A DNA stretch of 64,000 nt from Paenibacillus sp. 481 (GTDB lineage: Bacteria; Bacillota; Bacilli; Paenibacillales; Paenibacillaceae): NCBI RefSeq assembly GCF_021223605.1, contig NZ_CP075175.1, positions 4,915,501 through 4,979,500 of the forward strand. The letters are read 5' to 3'. Positions 9,541-18,355 of the stretch are shown in pieces. The notes beneath the pieces were generated by a model. That model saw nothing but the letters and a program-made list of their open reading frames with translations, was not told the origin of the DNA and did not search any database. Both the position numbers and the translations under genes were made by a program. Every line of letters begins with the position of its first letter. Position 1 is the first letter of the stretch.

Positions 9541-10812
9541 TTGAATAATTTTAATTCGTTTAACACACAACATGTTTTGAAAAGCATGTTGACTAAGGTA
9601 AAGGTTTCGCCGCTGCTTATCACATGCGGTATGCTCGTCTTGTTAGGAATTAGCTCGCTAGGATTTGCCGAGAAGGCATCCGCGCACGGTTTTATTGAAT
9701 CGCCAAACAGCCGTGCTGTAATGTGTAAGCAGGCTATTAACGTGAAATGCGGCGCTGTTCAATACGAACCGCAAAGCATTGAAGCGCTTGGCCAATTCCC
9801 TAAGGGTGGACCTAAGGATGGCGAAATTACAGGTGGCGGTATTTTTAAAGAGCTTTATGAGCAAACAGCAGACCGCTGGCAAAAAGTAACGTTGCAAACA
9901 GGTAAAAATACGTTTAAATGGCATCTTACTGCTCAGCACGCAACAAGAGAGTGGAAATATTACATAACGAAAAAGGATTGGAATCCGAACAAGGCGCTGA
10001 CGCGTGCGGATTTGGAAGCAGAACCTTTCTGTTACTATAATGATGGTGGCAAAAAGCCGAATCAAAAAGTATCGCACGATTGCATGGTGCCAGCGGATCG
10101 TACTGGCTATCATTTGATTTTGGGTGTATGGGAAATCGCAGATACGCCAATGGCGTTCTATCAAGTTATTGACGTGAATCTCGTTAGTGACGGTTCCAAC
10201 GTACCATTGCCACCAGTTGCTCCTAGCAATGTGACAGGTAAAGCGTTGACGTCTACTAGTGCTGAAATCAACTGGAATGCTGTAGGGTCAGCAAGCTTGT
10301 ACGAATTGTATCGTGATGGCATCCTCTGTGGTTCAGCTAATCACACTACATTTAAGGATACTGGTTTGAAAGCAAGCACGGCGTATACGTACACTGTAAA
10401 AGCAGTGGATTCCACTGGCCTGAAGTCGCAAGCTTCCGCACCGATTACGGTTACGACTTTAGCTGATAATAATGGCGGTAACAACGGTGGCAACAATGGT
10501 GGTGGTAACAACGGTGGCAACGGCAACGGTGGCACTGGCACAACGACTTGGGATGGGAACAAGGTCTATGTTGCAGGAAATAAAGTTCAATTTAATGGAC
10601 TTGAGTATGAGGCATTGCATTGGACACAAAATAACCGTCCAGATAGCTCCGATGCTTGGAAGCTGTTAAGTAGCGTTGTACTAGATTGGAAGAGCAGCAA
10701 AGCATATGTAGGTGGTAATAAAGTTGCTCATCAAGGCGTCAACTATGAAGCACGCTGGTGGACACAAGGCGAAGAGCCTGGTAAAGCTGATGTGTGGAAA
10801 GTTGTGAAGTAG
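9541..10812 (+). CDS. AA10 lytic polysaccharide monooxygenase, FnIII and two CBM5/12
   Basis: This secreted copper enzyme (423 residues) oxidatively cleaves crystalline chitin or cellulose. The start is TTG, eight bases after AGGAGG. The signal peptide ends at KASA, exposing His49 (HGFIESP) as the N-terminal residue of the histidine brace; the second ligand is His133 in TAQHATREW. The AA10 domain runs to about residue 215, then a fibronectin III domain, a Gly/Asn-rich linker, and two chitin-binding CBM5/12 modules with the AWKLL/VWKVV and YEARWWTQ signatures. The chitin-binding modules favour chitin as substrate. Its paralogue lies 4 kb away in the opposite orientation. A terminator follows at 10844. 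Confidence 0.95.
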   Translation: MNNFNSFNTQHVLKSMLTKVKVSPLLITCGMLVLLGISSLGFAEKASAHGFIESPNSRAVMCKQAINVKCGAVQYEPQSIEALGQFPKGGPKDGEITGGGIFKELYEQTADRWQKVTLQTGKNTFKWHLTAQHATREWKYYITKKDWNPNKALTRADLEAEPFCYYNDGGKKPNQKVSHDCMVPADRTGYHLILGVWEIADTPMAFYQVIDVNLVSDGSNVPLPPVAPSNVTGKALTSTSAEINWNAVGSASLYELYRDGILCGSANHTTFKDTGLKASTAYTYTVKAVDSTGLKSQASAPITVTTLADNNGGNNGGNNGGGNNGGNGNGGTGTTTWDGNKVYVAGNKVQFNGLEYEALHWTQNNRPDSSDAWKLLSSVVLDWKSSKAYVGGNKVAHQGVNYEARWWTQGEEPGKADVWKVVK

Positions 10813-10843
10813 GAGTAATATAACATCTAACAAATGAACTTCT

Positions 10844-10883
10844 AGGGACCATTCAAATCTAATTTTGAGTGGTCCTTATTATT
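10844..10883 (+). terminator. Rho-independent terminator after the LPMO
   Basis: AGGGACCATTCAAA pairs, with G-T wobbles, with TTTGAGTGGTCCT ending at 10876, followed by a T-rich tail. Confidence 0.75.
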
Positions 10884-10923
10884 TTACATCATATTACAAG
10901 ATAAGCTATTTTTCACGTACAAG

Positions 10924-10951
10924 TTGCATGCGTAAAAAGATTAAGTATAAT
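10924..10951 (+). promoter_or_regulatory. Promoter of the ABC exporter pair
   Basis: TTGCAT (10924-10929) and TATAAT (10946-10951) are spaced 16 bp, and the palindromic operator begins nine bases after the -10. Confidence 0.6.
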
Positions 10952-10960
10952 AATAATTAA

Positions 10961-10974
10961 ACTGAACGTTCAGT
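10961..10974. promoter_or_regulatory. Perfect palindrome, TetR-type operator
   Basis: ACTGAACGTTCAGT is a perfect 14-bp palindrome lying just after the -10 box and before the ribosome site. Its TGAAC/GTTCA half sites are typical of TetR-family repressors of drug exporters. No such regulator is encoded nearby, so it would act from elsewhere. Confidence 0.6.
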
Positions 10975-10999
10975 CCAATTAGGTGAAAGGTGTGGAAAG

Positions 11000-12733
11000 A
11001 TGCTGCAACTACTTAGGTTTCTGCGACCTTATAAAGTACCGATAGCTATCGTACTCGTATTACTATTTTTAGAAGTAATGGCAGACCTGTATCTTCCGAA
11101 ATTGCTAGCTGATATCGTTAATAACGGGATTGTAGATGGAAATACCGCATATATATTGCGGATTGGTGGGTTCATGTTATTCGTAAGTGTGATAGGAGTT
11201 GCGTGCGCGATCACAGCTAACTATATGTCTGCCAAAGTTACGAGCAAATTCGGAAAGGATATACGCAGCAAAGTATTTTCCCACGTTGAACACTTTTCGT
11301 TGCACGAATTTGATCGTGTTGGAACAGCCTCCCTTATTACCCGCACGACGAATGATATTACGCAGGTGCAAGAAATGATCACGATGATGATGCGGACAAT
11401 TGTTACCGCTCCATTTATGTGTATTGGCGGTGTCATTTTGGCATTGTCGACAGATGTCCAATTATCTTGGGTTATCGTCGGTATGGTACCTATCTTAGTG
11501 GTAGGGACGATATTCTTCTTCAAAAAAATACTTCCACTTTATGACATGATTCAAAATCATATGGATCAGCTCAATTTAACGGTTGGAGAAAGGCTGAACG
11601 GCATCCGTGTTATTCGTTCCTTGAACCGCTCCGAACATGAGAATTACAAGTTTGATGAAGTTAACACCAACTTAACGAACGTTTCGATAAAAGTTAATCA
11701 ATATTTAGCTATAATGATGCCTCTTATTTTAATTGTTTCAAATTTTGCAAGTGTTGCCATCATTGGTTTTGGTAGTTTTCGTGTTGACGCAGGACATATG
11801 CAGGTTGGTGATCTCATTGCCTTCTTAGAGTATGCCATGCAAATTATGTTCTCGCTAATTAGTGTATCCATCGTGTTTATCATGTTCCCACAAGCGCAAG
11901 TATCTGCCAAACGTATATTACAACTGTTAAACACGACATCCGAATTCGAACATACAGAGCCGACTATAGTCAAGCAACCGACCATAGCAAATGGCCATAT
12001 CTCGTTTACAGACGTAACGTTTCGTTACGAAGGTGCTGAGAAGCCTTCCTTGTCTCGAATCTCCTTTCAAGCGAAGCCAGGCGAAACCGTTGCCATCATT
12101 GGAAGTACAGGTTCAGGGAAAACGACACTCATCAACCTCATACCTCGATTTTACGAAATCGAAAGCGGGAGCATTCGCATTGACGGGGTTGACGTAAAGG
12201 AATTACCTTTTCAGCAGCTTCGACAAATGCTTGGACTCGTGCCACAAAAAGCAGTTCTTTTCTCAGGATCGGTTGCGGAAAATATACGATTTGGCAAGCC
12301 GTCAGCAACAGATGAAGAAGTGGAACGCGCAGCGTCAATCGCGCAAGCAACTGATTTTGTGAAAGAGATGAAGGACGGTTTCAGCTCTGTGATCGCGCAG
12401 GGTGGCGTGAACGTGTCGGGAGGACAAAAGCAGCGTATTTCGATTGCCAGAGCTCTAGTTAGACAGCCCCTTATATACTTATTCGATGATAGCTTCTCAG
12501 CCTTAGATTATCAGACAGATGCCAAATTACGAGCTGCCCTTAGACAAGATACGACACAAGCTACCGTACTAATCGTTGCACAGCGAGTGAGTACCGTGAA
12601 AGATGCCGATCGGATACTCGTGCTGGAGCAAGGAGAGCTTGTAGGGGAAGGGACTCATAAAGAACTTATGAAAACTTGTAACGTTTATCAAGAAATTGTT
12701 TCCTCGCAATTGTCAGAGGAGGAGAGCGCATGA
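11000..12733 (+). CDS. ABC exporter half-transporter with degenerate catalytic site (BmrC-like)
   Basis: This 577-residue half-transporter has an N-terminal six-helix membrane domain and a C-terminal ATPase. Walker A is GSTGSGKTT (about residue 371) and the signature is VSGGQ. Walker B reads LFDDSFSALD, so the catalytic Glu is replaced by Asp. That is the expected asymmetry in heterodimeric exporters such as BmrCD and TM287/288, where one site does not hydrolyse ATP efficiently. It overlaps the next gene by four bases (ATGA), which fits co-translation of a heterodimer. The probable role is multidrug or lipid export. The palindrome at its promoter suggests induction by a ligand. Confidence 0.9.
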   Translation: MLQLLRFLRPYKVPIAIVLVLLFLEVMADLYLPKLLADIVNNGIVDGNTAYILRIGGFMLFVSVIGVACAITANYMSAKVTSKFGKDIRSKVFSHVEHFSLHEFDRVGTASLITRTTNDITQVQEMITMMMRTIVTAPFMCIGGVILALSTDVQLSWVIVGMVPILVVGTIFFFKKILPLYDMIQNHMDQLNLTVGERLNGIRVIRSLNRSEHENYKFDEVNTNLTNVSIKVNQYLAIMMPLILIVSNFASVAIIGFGSFRVDAGHMQVGDLIAFLEYAMQIMFSLISVSIVFIMFPQAQVSAKRILQLLNTTSEFEHTEPTIVKQPTIANGHISFTDVTFRYEGAEKPSLSRISFQAKPGETVAIIGSTGSGKTTLINLIPRFYEIESGSIRIDGVDVKELPFQQLRQMLGLVPQKAVLFSGSVAENIRFGKPSATDEEVERAASIAQATDFVKEMKDGFSSVIAQGGVNVSGGQKQRISIARALVRQPLIYLFDDSFSALDYQTDAKLRAALRQDTTQATVLIVAQRVSTVKDADRILVLEQGELVGEGTHKELMKTCNVYQEIVSSQLSEEESA

Positions 12734-14583
12734 ATTCCGTAGAACAGACCGATCAAACGAAGCAAATAGATGAAACTGACCCGCAACAGTCGAAGCCGAT
12801 AAATACGAAACAAACATTAATCAGGCTACTTACATATTTTAAACCGTTTAAAGCCCAACTTCTTGTGATCGTCTTTGCCGCAATTGTAAGTGCTTTGTTT
12901 ACGATTGTCGGCCCGAAAATACTCGGTGATGCAACAACTATTTTGTTCAATGGCGTGAAGGCGAAGATGGATGGAGTTGCAGGCGCAGCCATTGATTTTG
13001 AAGCTATTTTCCGTATTTTGCTCGTGCTAGCTGGTATTTATACTTTGAGTGCATTATTCAGTTATTTGGAGCAGTACTTAGTTGCGGGTGTAGCGCAAAA
13101 AGTCGTCTACCAGTTGCGTAAACAAGCGAGCGAAAAATTATCTCGACTGCCTGTTAAATATTTTGATTCGCGACCTAACGGTGATCTACTTAGTAGAATT
13201 GTCAATGATGTCGACAATATAAGTAATAGCTTATCCCATAGCCTTACCCAATTGTTAACTGCATTGATTACACTCATTGGTGTAGTCTCGATGATGCTCT
13301 ATATTAGTCCTCTTTTAACTTTGATCGTATTTTTAACGTTGCCGCTTAGTTTTTATGCGGCCGCGAAAGTGGCGACGCGTGCACAAGACCATTTTACAAA
13401 GCGGCAGGAGTCGCTCGGTGAATTGAATAGCCATGTCGAGGAAATGTATAACGGTCATAACATTGTAAAAGGATTTGGACAAGAGCAGCATACGATCTCC
13501 AAATTTGAGAAATGTAATGAGAAACTGTACCATTCGGTGTGGAAGTCCGAGTTCGTATCGGGCATCATAGAGCCCTTGATGTCCATTATAAACAAGCTTG
13601 CGTATGTGTTTATTTGTGTCGTCGGAGGCATATTTGTACTGAAAAGAGCGATCGAGATCGGTGATGTGCAGGCGTTTATTCAATATACGCAACAATTTGC
13701 GCAGCCTATTTTGCAATTAGCTCATATTTCAAGCACGATACAATCTACAATCGCGTCGGCAGCACGTGTGTTTGAACTTTTGGACGAAGAAGAGGAAGTT
13801 CAGGAGGAAGTAACTGCGCAGCCGATTCATCAGCCGAAGGGCGAGGTACGCTTTCAACATGTACAGTTCGGCTATACGGAAGATAAGTTGTTAATGACCG
13901 ATATGAGTATTGATGTCAAAGAAGGGCAAAAAGTAGCTATCGTTGGACCTACGGGTTCAGGAAAGACAACATTAATCAATTTGCTGATGCGTTTTTATGA
14001 AGTTAACGGTGGGCAGATTACGATAGATGGCCGAGATATTTCGAAAATGAATCGGGTAGATCTGCGGCGTATGTTCGGCATGGTATTGCAAGATACGTGG
14101 CTGTTTAATGGGACGATTCGGGAAAACATCGCTTATGGGCGTACAGATGCTACGGATGCAGATATTTTCCAAGCAGCTAAGCAGGCATATGCTGATCCTT
14201 TTATAAGGAAGCTTCCAGATGGATACGACACGATCTTGAATGAGAATGTAACCAATTTGTCGCAAGGGCAGAAGCAGCTATTAACGATAGCTCGCGCGAT
14301 TTTGACGGATCCGTCCATTTTGGTATTAGATGAAGCGACAAGTAATATTGATACGCGGACCGAAATTCATATTCAACGGGCGATGAAGGAATTGATGAAG
14401 GGAAGAACGAGCTTTATTATTGCTCATCGTTTGTCTACCATTCGTGATGCCGACCTTATTGTGGTGATGAACAGTGGTAATGTGGTTGAGCAGGGAAGTC
14501 ATGAGCAGTTGTTAGCGAAAGGTGGCATGTATGCCGACCTGTATAACAGTCAATTTGCAGAGGCAAGTAAAATGAGCAGTTAG
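12730..14583 (+). CDS. ABC exporter half-transporter, catalytic partner (BmrD-like)
   Basis: This 617-residue half-transporter is the second subunit of the pair. A polar N-terminal extension of about 30 residues precedes six membrane helices. The ATPase has Walker A GPTGSGKTT, signature LSQGQ (Gly to Gln change) and a canonical Walker B LVLDEATSNID with the catalytic Glu. The altered signature here faces the degenerate Walker B of the partner, so together the two make one normal and one impaired site, as in known heterodimeric exporters. The start codon overlaps the preceding stop, and a terminator follows. Substrate unknown. Confidence 0.9.
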   Translation: MNSVEQTDQTKQIDETDPQQSKPINTKQTLIRLLTYFKPFKAQLLVIVFAAIVSALFTIVGPKILGDATTILFNGVKAKMDGVAGAAIDFEAIFRILLVLAGIYTLSALFSYLEQYLVAGVAQKVVYQLRKQASEKLSRLPVKYFDSRPNGDLLSRIVNDVDNISNSLSHSLTQLLTALITLIGVVSMMLYISPLLTLIVFLTLPLSFYAAAKVATRAQDHFTKRQESLGELNSHVEEMYNGHNIVKGFGQEQHTISKFEKCNEKLYHSVWKSEFVSGIIEPLMSIINKLAYVFICVVGGIFVLKRAIEIGDVQAFIQYTQQFAQPILQLAHISSTIQSTIASAARVFELLDEEEEVQEEVTAQPIHQPKGEVRFQHVQFGYTEDKLLMTDMSIDVKEGQKVAIVGPTGSGKTTLINLLMRFYEVNGGQITIDGRDISKMNRVDLRRMFGMVLQDTWLFNGTIRENIAYGRTDATDADIFQAAKQAYADPFIRKLPDGYDTILNENVTNLSQGQKQLLTIARAILTDPSILVLDEATSNIDTRTEIHIQRAMKELMKGRTSFIIAHRLSTIRDADLIVVMNSGNVVEQGSHEQLLAKGGMYADLYNSQFAEASKMSS

Positions 14584-14590
14584 TACACAA

Positions 14591-14623
14591 GGGGACCCTC
14601 GAGTTATTGTTGAGGGTCTCTTC
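14591..14623 (+). terminator. Terminator of the ABC exporter operon
   Basis: GGGGACCCTC and the facing TGAGGGTCTC form a stem around an eight- to ten-base loop, followed by TTCATTTATTTTT. Confidence 0.7.
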
Positions 14624-14664
14624 ATTTATTTTTGCGATAGATGTGAAGTGGGACAAATGAAGAA

Positions 14665-14708
14665 CAGGCGAGCACAGCGTCATTTAAGCATGACACAAGG
14701 ATCGCCTG
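14665..14708. terminator. Nested inverted repeat at the LPMO 3' end
   Basis: CAGGCGA (14665-14671) pairs with 14702-14708, and inside it GTCAT (14679-14683) pairs with ATGAC (14690-14694). No long T tract is seen on either strand, so termination of the minus-strand LPMO gene is plausible but unproven. Confidence 0.4.
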
Positions 14709-14719
14709 CACACATTGCA

Positions 14720-15775
14720 TTATCTTACGACTTTCCATACATCGGAACGTCCAGGGGTGTCTCCACGCGTCCACCAGCGCGCTTCGTACACAAGACCGTT
14801 ATATTGAACCCGTTTGCCTTGAACATAGGTGGTATTGGCATTCCAGGCTGGGACATTGCCACCGCCCTCACCAGCTATTGTCTTCACGGTAATCGGCGCG
14901 GAGGAAGATGATTTATTTCCTGCTCCATCAATCGCACGAACGGTGTACGTATAAGCTGTATTCGGAGTTAGCATGGTATCTGAATATGAAGTTTGGTTTG
15001 TTGTGCCAACAACCCGACCATCTCGATAGATTTCATAGCCTTTTAAGCCAATAGACGATGTAGAGGCAGCCCAAGCGAGTCCGATGCTTGTTGTCGTTTG
15101 TGATCTGGACACGAGTTGTTGAGGAATGGTCGGCGCTTGCCCGCCTGATCCATTGACAAGGTTCACGTCAATGACTTGGTAGAACGCATTGGCGGTGTCC
15201 GCGATTTCCCACACGCCTAGGATGAGGTGATAACCGCTGCGATCTGTAGGCACGTTGCATGAATGGGACACCGAATTGGAAGGCCTTTTGCCACCATCAT
15301 TAATGTAGCAGAACGGCTCGAGATCAAGAGTTGCGCGGGTGAGAGGTTGATTTGGGTCCCATCCTGCTTTTGTAATATAATATTTCCATTCACGTGTGGC
15401 GTGTGCAGCAGTTAGGTGCCACTTAAACGTATTTGTGCCGCCGTTAATCGTGACTTTGGACCAGCGATCAAGGGACTGCTCATCAAGCTCCGAAAATACG
15501 CCACCGCCGGCAATTTTACCGTCGGCTGGCCCAGATTGCGGGAACGATCCACGCCCCTCTACACTATGCGGATCAAATACGACGCGACCACAGTTCGTAT
15601 TGCTGCCTTGCTTGCATTGTAGCGAGCGGCTTGCTGGGGATTCAATATAGCCATGAGCTGAAGCGCTTTCAGTAAACATCGCCCAACAGGTAAGCGTAAG
15701 CAATGTCATGAAGCATGCGGCAAGCAACGATGAAACGTTGATCGAGAATGTGTTCCACATCCGTTGCGATTCCAT
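14720..15775 (-). CDS. AA10 lytic polysaccharide monooxygenase, FnIII and one CBM5/12
   Basis: This is a second secreted copper monooxygenase (351 residues) for chitin or cellulose. The start follows AAGGAGG by eight bases. A signal peptide ends at ESASA, exposing His41 (HGYIESP); the second brace ligand is His125 in TAAHATREW. The catalytic domain (to about 207) is followed by a fibronectin III domain (about 215-300) and a single CBM5/12 module with the [14 protein letters not shown] pattern. It is clearly paralogous to the LPMO at 9541 but has one fewer binding module and lacks the long Gly/Asn linker. The pair faces each other across an unrelated exporter operon, which suggests an old duplication with insertion or rearrangement. 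Confidence 0.95.
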   Translation of the reverse strand: MESQRMWNTFSINVSSLLAACFMTLLTLTCWAMFTESASAHGYIESPASRSLQCKQGSNTNCGRVVFDPHSVEGRGSFPQSGPADGKIAGGGVFSELDEQSLDRWSKVTINGGTNTFKWHLTAAHATREWKYYITKAGWDPNQPLTRATLDLEPFCYINDGGKRPSNSVSHSCNVPTDRSGYHLILGVWEIADTANAFYQVIDVNLVNGSGGQAPTIPQQLVSRSQTTTSIGLAWAASTSSIGLKGYEIYRDGRVVGTTNQTSYSDTMLTPNTAYTYTVRAIDGAGNKSSSSAPITVKTIAGEGGGNVPAWNANTTYVQGKRVQYNGLVYEARWWTRGDTPGRSDVWKVVR

Positions 15776-15916
15776 TATTATTCCTCCTTGTTATGTTCGT
15801 TATGATGAATCAAGCCAAGCGTGTACGATCACCTCCTTCACTTCTTATTCATATTTATCGCTTATGTATTTGAGATTAGTACAATCGAACCAAATTTACA
15901 GCTTCGTTAGCGACCG

Positions 15917-15958
15917 AAAAAAACACCCGGCACCACTACGAATAGTGATGCGGGGTGT
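15917..15958 (-). terminator. Terminator of the YjcZ-like gene
   Basis: On the minus strand ACACCCCGCATCACTA pairs with TAGTGGTGCCGGGTGT around a short loop and is followed by seven T. Confidence 0.8.
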
Positions 15959-15992
15959 GGCTATGCGAGATGAAAGTTAACGGGTTCTGATA

Positions 15993-16112
15993 TTAGTAAG
16001 CGCGACACCCACAAATGATGATAACCAGAAGTATAAATAGAACGAGAATGAAACCTATACCTTTGGAACAACCACCACCGTAAGGGCTTACCTGTGGATA
16101 ACATTGGCTCAT
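15993..16112 (-). CDS. YjcZ-family small membrane protein
   Basis: This 39-residue protein has the layout of the YjcZ/YnzH family often annotated as sporulation-associated: a short Cys/Gly-rich head (SQCYPQVSPYGGGCSKG), one hydrophobic helix (GFILVLFILLVIII) and a CGCRAY tail. It has a strong ribosome site, AAAGGAGG, nine bases before the ATG, and its own terminator at 15917-15958, so it is a single-gene unit. It is too short for most gene finders. The function of the family is unknown; a role in the spore membrane or coat is inference. Confidence 0.8.
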   Translation of the reverse strand: MSQCYPQVSPYGGGCSKGIGFILVLFILLVIIICGCRAY

Positions 16113-16226
16113 TTTGTTTGACCTCCTTTATGTCATTTCACCACAATATATTCTAGGTGTTTACGAAAAGATTGGGGAGTTGTCACGGTGTCGCTAAAAT
16201 TAATTCAGCAAGCCGAAGAGAAGTGG

Positions 16227-16405
16227 AGATCAGAGTTGAGGTAATCGTATTGGTCAAAGTAGAGATCAGAGCTGAGGTAAGAGCATTCGTCGGAGCAGTG
16301 ATCAGAGCTAAGATCAGAACTAAGTAGGAAACACAAGCTGGGGCGGGCCAGACGATTTAAGCGTAGGTCAGAACCTAAACTCAGAGCATAGGTCAGACCT
16401 AACAA
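16227..16405. repeat. Degenerate GATCAGAGCT repeat tract
   Basis: Several imperfect copies of a unit around GATCAGAGCTGAGGTAA occur at 16227, 16263, 16299 and 16313, with shorter derivatives (GGTCAGAACC, CTCAGAGCA, GGTCAGACC) up to 16405. The region between 16113 and 16405 has no convincing gene; a 66-codon minus-strand frame across it is repeat-derived. Confidence 0.5.
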
Positions 16406-16438
16406 AACAAGCCACCGGCGTTTATGCGGTGGCTTGTT
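16401..16438 (-). terminator. Terminator of the cyd operon
   Basis: AACAAGCCACC (16406-16416) pairs exactly with GGTGGCTTGTT (16428-16438). On the minus strand it is followed by a TTGTTTTGTT tract, 22 bases after the cydC stop. Confidence 0.85.
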
Positions 16439-16459
16439 AGTTCGACACGATATTAAATA

Positions 16460-18355
16460 TTAAGCTTCTAGTAACGAAGCAGGCATGTCGAGGGCATACA
16501 ATTGGCGATATCGTTCCGAATGTTGCAGCAAATGCGCGTGGCTGCCTGACATCGCAATTTGCCCATGCTCGATAAAAATAACTTCGTCCATATGCTCGAC
16601 ACCCGCTAGGTGGTGAGTGATCCACAGAAGCGTTTTATGTTCAAGCGCCTCAAATACCGTTGCTAGCAGCGCATTTTCGGTTCGCGAATCAAGTCCAATC
16701 GTCGGCTCATCGAGAATGACGATCGGGGCGTCTTGCAGCAGAATGCGTGCCAACGCAATTCGCTGTCGCTCGCCGCCAGAAAATCGCTGCCCCATTTCAT
16801 GGGTTGAAGTGTTATAGCCTTGCGGCAATGACTCAATTAGCGTATGCAGCTGTGCTTTGCGAGCAGCTTCGCGTACTTCTTCGTCAGAAGCATGCTTTTT
16901 ACTTAGACGAATGTTGTTGGCAACAGTCGTATCGAACAGGTGAGGGCTCTGATTGAGCACGGACACCACGTCAGATACGTCGTCGCCTAATAAATGAACG
17001 GCTGTTCCGTTTACAGTAACAGCGCCATGATCGGGCTGGAGCGCGCCTTGAATCAGCTTGAGTAGCGTTGATTTTCCAGCGCCACTGCGCCCGATAATGG
17101 CGATTTTTTTACCTTGGGGAATATCCAAGGATATGTCGTCCAACACCCAGTCGCTAACTTCAGCTTCAGCGGTTGCTGTTGATTCAGTTGAGCTAGCTAA
17201 TACGGTTTCAACGGTTTCAACAGCAGCAGAAGTTGCAGCAGCTGCAGCAGCTGTATCTGTAGCAGTTGTAGCATAGCGATAGCGCACGTGTTCAATCTTA
17301 AGATGTGCTTGTTTGACCCGCTTAACGGGCTGCCTATCGGAAGCAGCGACTTGAGATTGAGTCTCAGCAGGGACCATAATGTCCAAATGGTGCTCAACAT
17401 CTCGAATTCGTGCCAATGAATCTTGGTACTTAGGAATTCGCTCAATCGCATCGGACATCGGGATGAATGCATTCATAATCGGTAAAATCATTAGGACGAA
17501 GGCCGCAATCAGCGTTGCAGCAATCTGGCCTGATGCGGATTGATGTCCCGCCCATACAATCATCGACACGATGACGACACCGATTACACATTGAATGATC
17601 CACTCCCGCCAGCGTGCCCACTGATGCACCTCACGCTCCGTACGAGTAAGTTCTTGTTCGCTTGCCTCATAGCTCTCAATAAATTCAGCTTTCCTACCGC
17701 TTACGAGCCAGTCGTTAATGCCAAGCACGGCATCCGTAAGCTTCTGATACAAGCGGTTGCGCCCACGCTTGAGCCGCAAATGCTTCTGATGATTAATGCG
17801 TAAAGAGATAAGCGGCAAAGCGAATATGATTACCGCTACGTACAACGCCATCAATAGGGCGAATGTCCAGTCAAACATGCCCAACACGACAATAAACAGT
17901 CCGTAAACCGTTAGCGAGACGATAGCAGGAAATACGGTACGCAAGTACACATCCTGTAAATGCTCAATATCATCGGACAGCATGCCGAGCATGTCGCCAG
18001 TCCGAAAGCGAGAGCGTACGAACAACGCTTGTGGTTCTAAAATGTTGTACAGGCGAACACGCATCGTAGACAAAATGCGCAGGACGATGTCATGGCCGAC
18101 TAGGCGCTCCAAGTAACGAAATAGCGCCTGTCCAAGACTAAGCGCTCTCACCGTTACGATCGGAAGCATGAGTAGCATGATGTTTTGCGGGCGTAGGGCT
18201 GCTTTTGAAATCAGGTAGCCAGAAATAAACATCAGCATAACAGCCGCCATTACACCGAGAATACCGAGAAAGACGGCCAGTGCCAAGCGCCACTTATGTT
18301 TACGCAAGTAGGGCCGCACCCAGCCTTCGCTACCAGCGTATGTTTCCTTCTTCAT
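16460..18355 (-). CDS. cydC: Cytochrome bd assembly ABC exporter subunit CydC
   Basis: This 631-residue half-transporter pairs with CydD to export thiols (glutathione or cysteine in E. coli), which is needed to assemble cytochrome bd. CydC-typical features are the FISGYLISKAAL segment and RYLERLVGHD. The ATPase has Walker A GRSGAGKST, signature FSGGERQR and Walker B IVILDEPTIGLD. Between the first strand of the nucleotide domain (VRYRYA) and DWVLDDISLDI lies an Ala/Thr/Ser/Val-rich insertion of about 40 residues (roughly 360-400) encoded by GCA/GCT-type repeats; relatives have only a few residues there, and it explains the unusual length. The gene overlaps cydD by four bases and is the last of the operon. 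Confidence 0.9.
   Translation of the reverse strand: MKKETYAGSEGWVRPYLRKHKWRLALAVFLGILGVMAAVMLMFISGYLISKAALRPQNIMLLMLPIVTVRALSLGQALFRYLERLVGHDIVLRILSTMRVRLYNILEPQALFVRSRFRTGDMLGMLSDDIEHLQDVYLRTVFPAIVSLTVYGLFIVVLGMFDWTFALLMALYVAVIIFALPLISLRINHQKHLRLKRGRNRLYQKLTDAVLGINDWLVSGRKAEFIESYEASEQELTRTEREVHQWARWREWIIQCVIGVVIVSMIVWAGHQSASGQIAATLIAAFVLMILPIMNAFIPMSDAIERIPKYQDSLARIRDVEHHLDIMVPAETQSQVAASDRQPVKRVKQAHLKIEHVRYRYATTATDTAAAAAATSAAVETVETVLASSTESTATAEAEVSDWVLDDISLDIPQGKKIAIIGRSGAGKSTLLKLIQGALQPDHGAVTVNGTAVHLLGDDVSDVVSVLNQSPHLFDTTVANNIRLSKKHASDEEVREAARKAQLHTLIESLPQGYNTSTHEMGQRFSGGERQRIALARILLQDAPIVILDEPTIGLDSRTENALLATVFEALEHKTLLWITHHLAGVEHMDEVIFIEHGQIAMSGSHAHLLQHSERYRQLYALDMPASLLEA

Noticed and set aside
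16205-16405. Minus-strand 66-codon frame with SSDL repeats
   Set aside because: It has no ribosome site, spans a degenerate repeat tract, and its Ser/Asp repeats simply reflect the DNA repeat.
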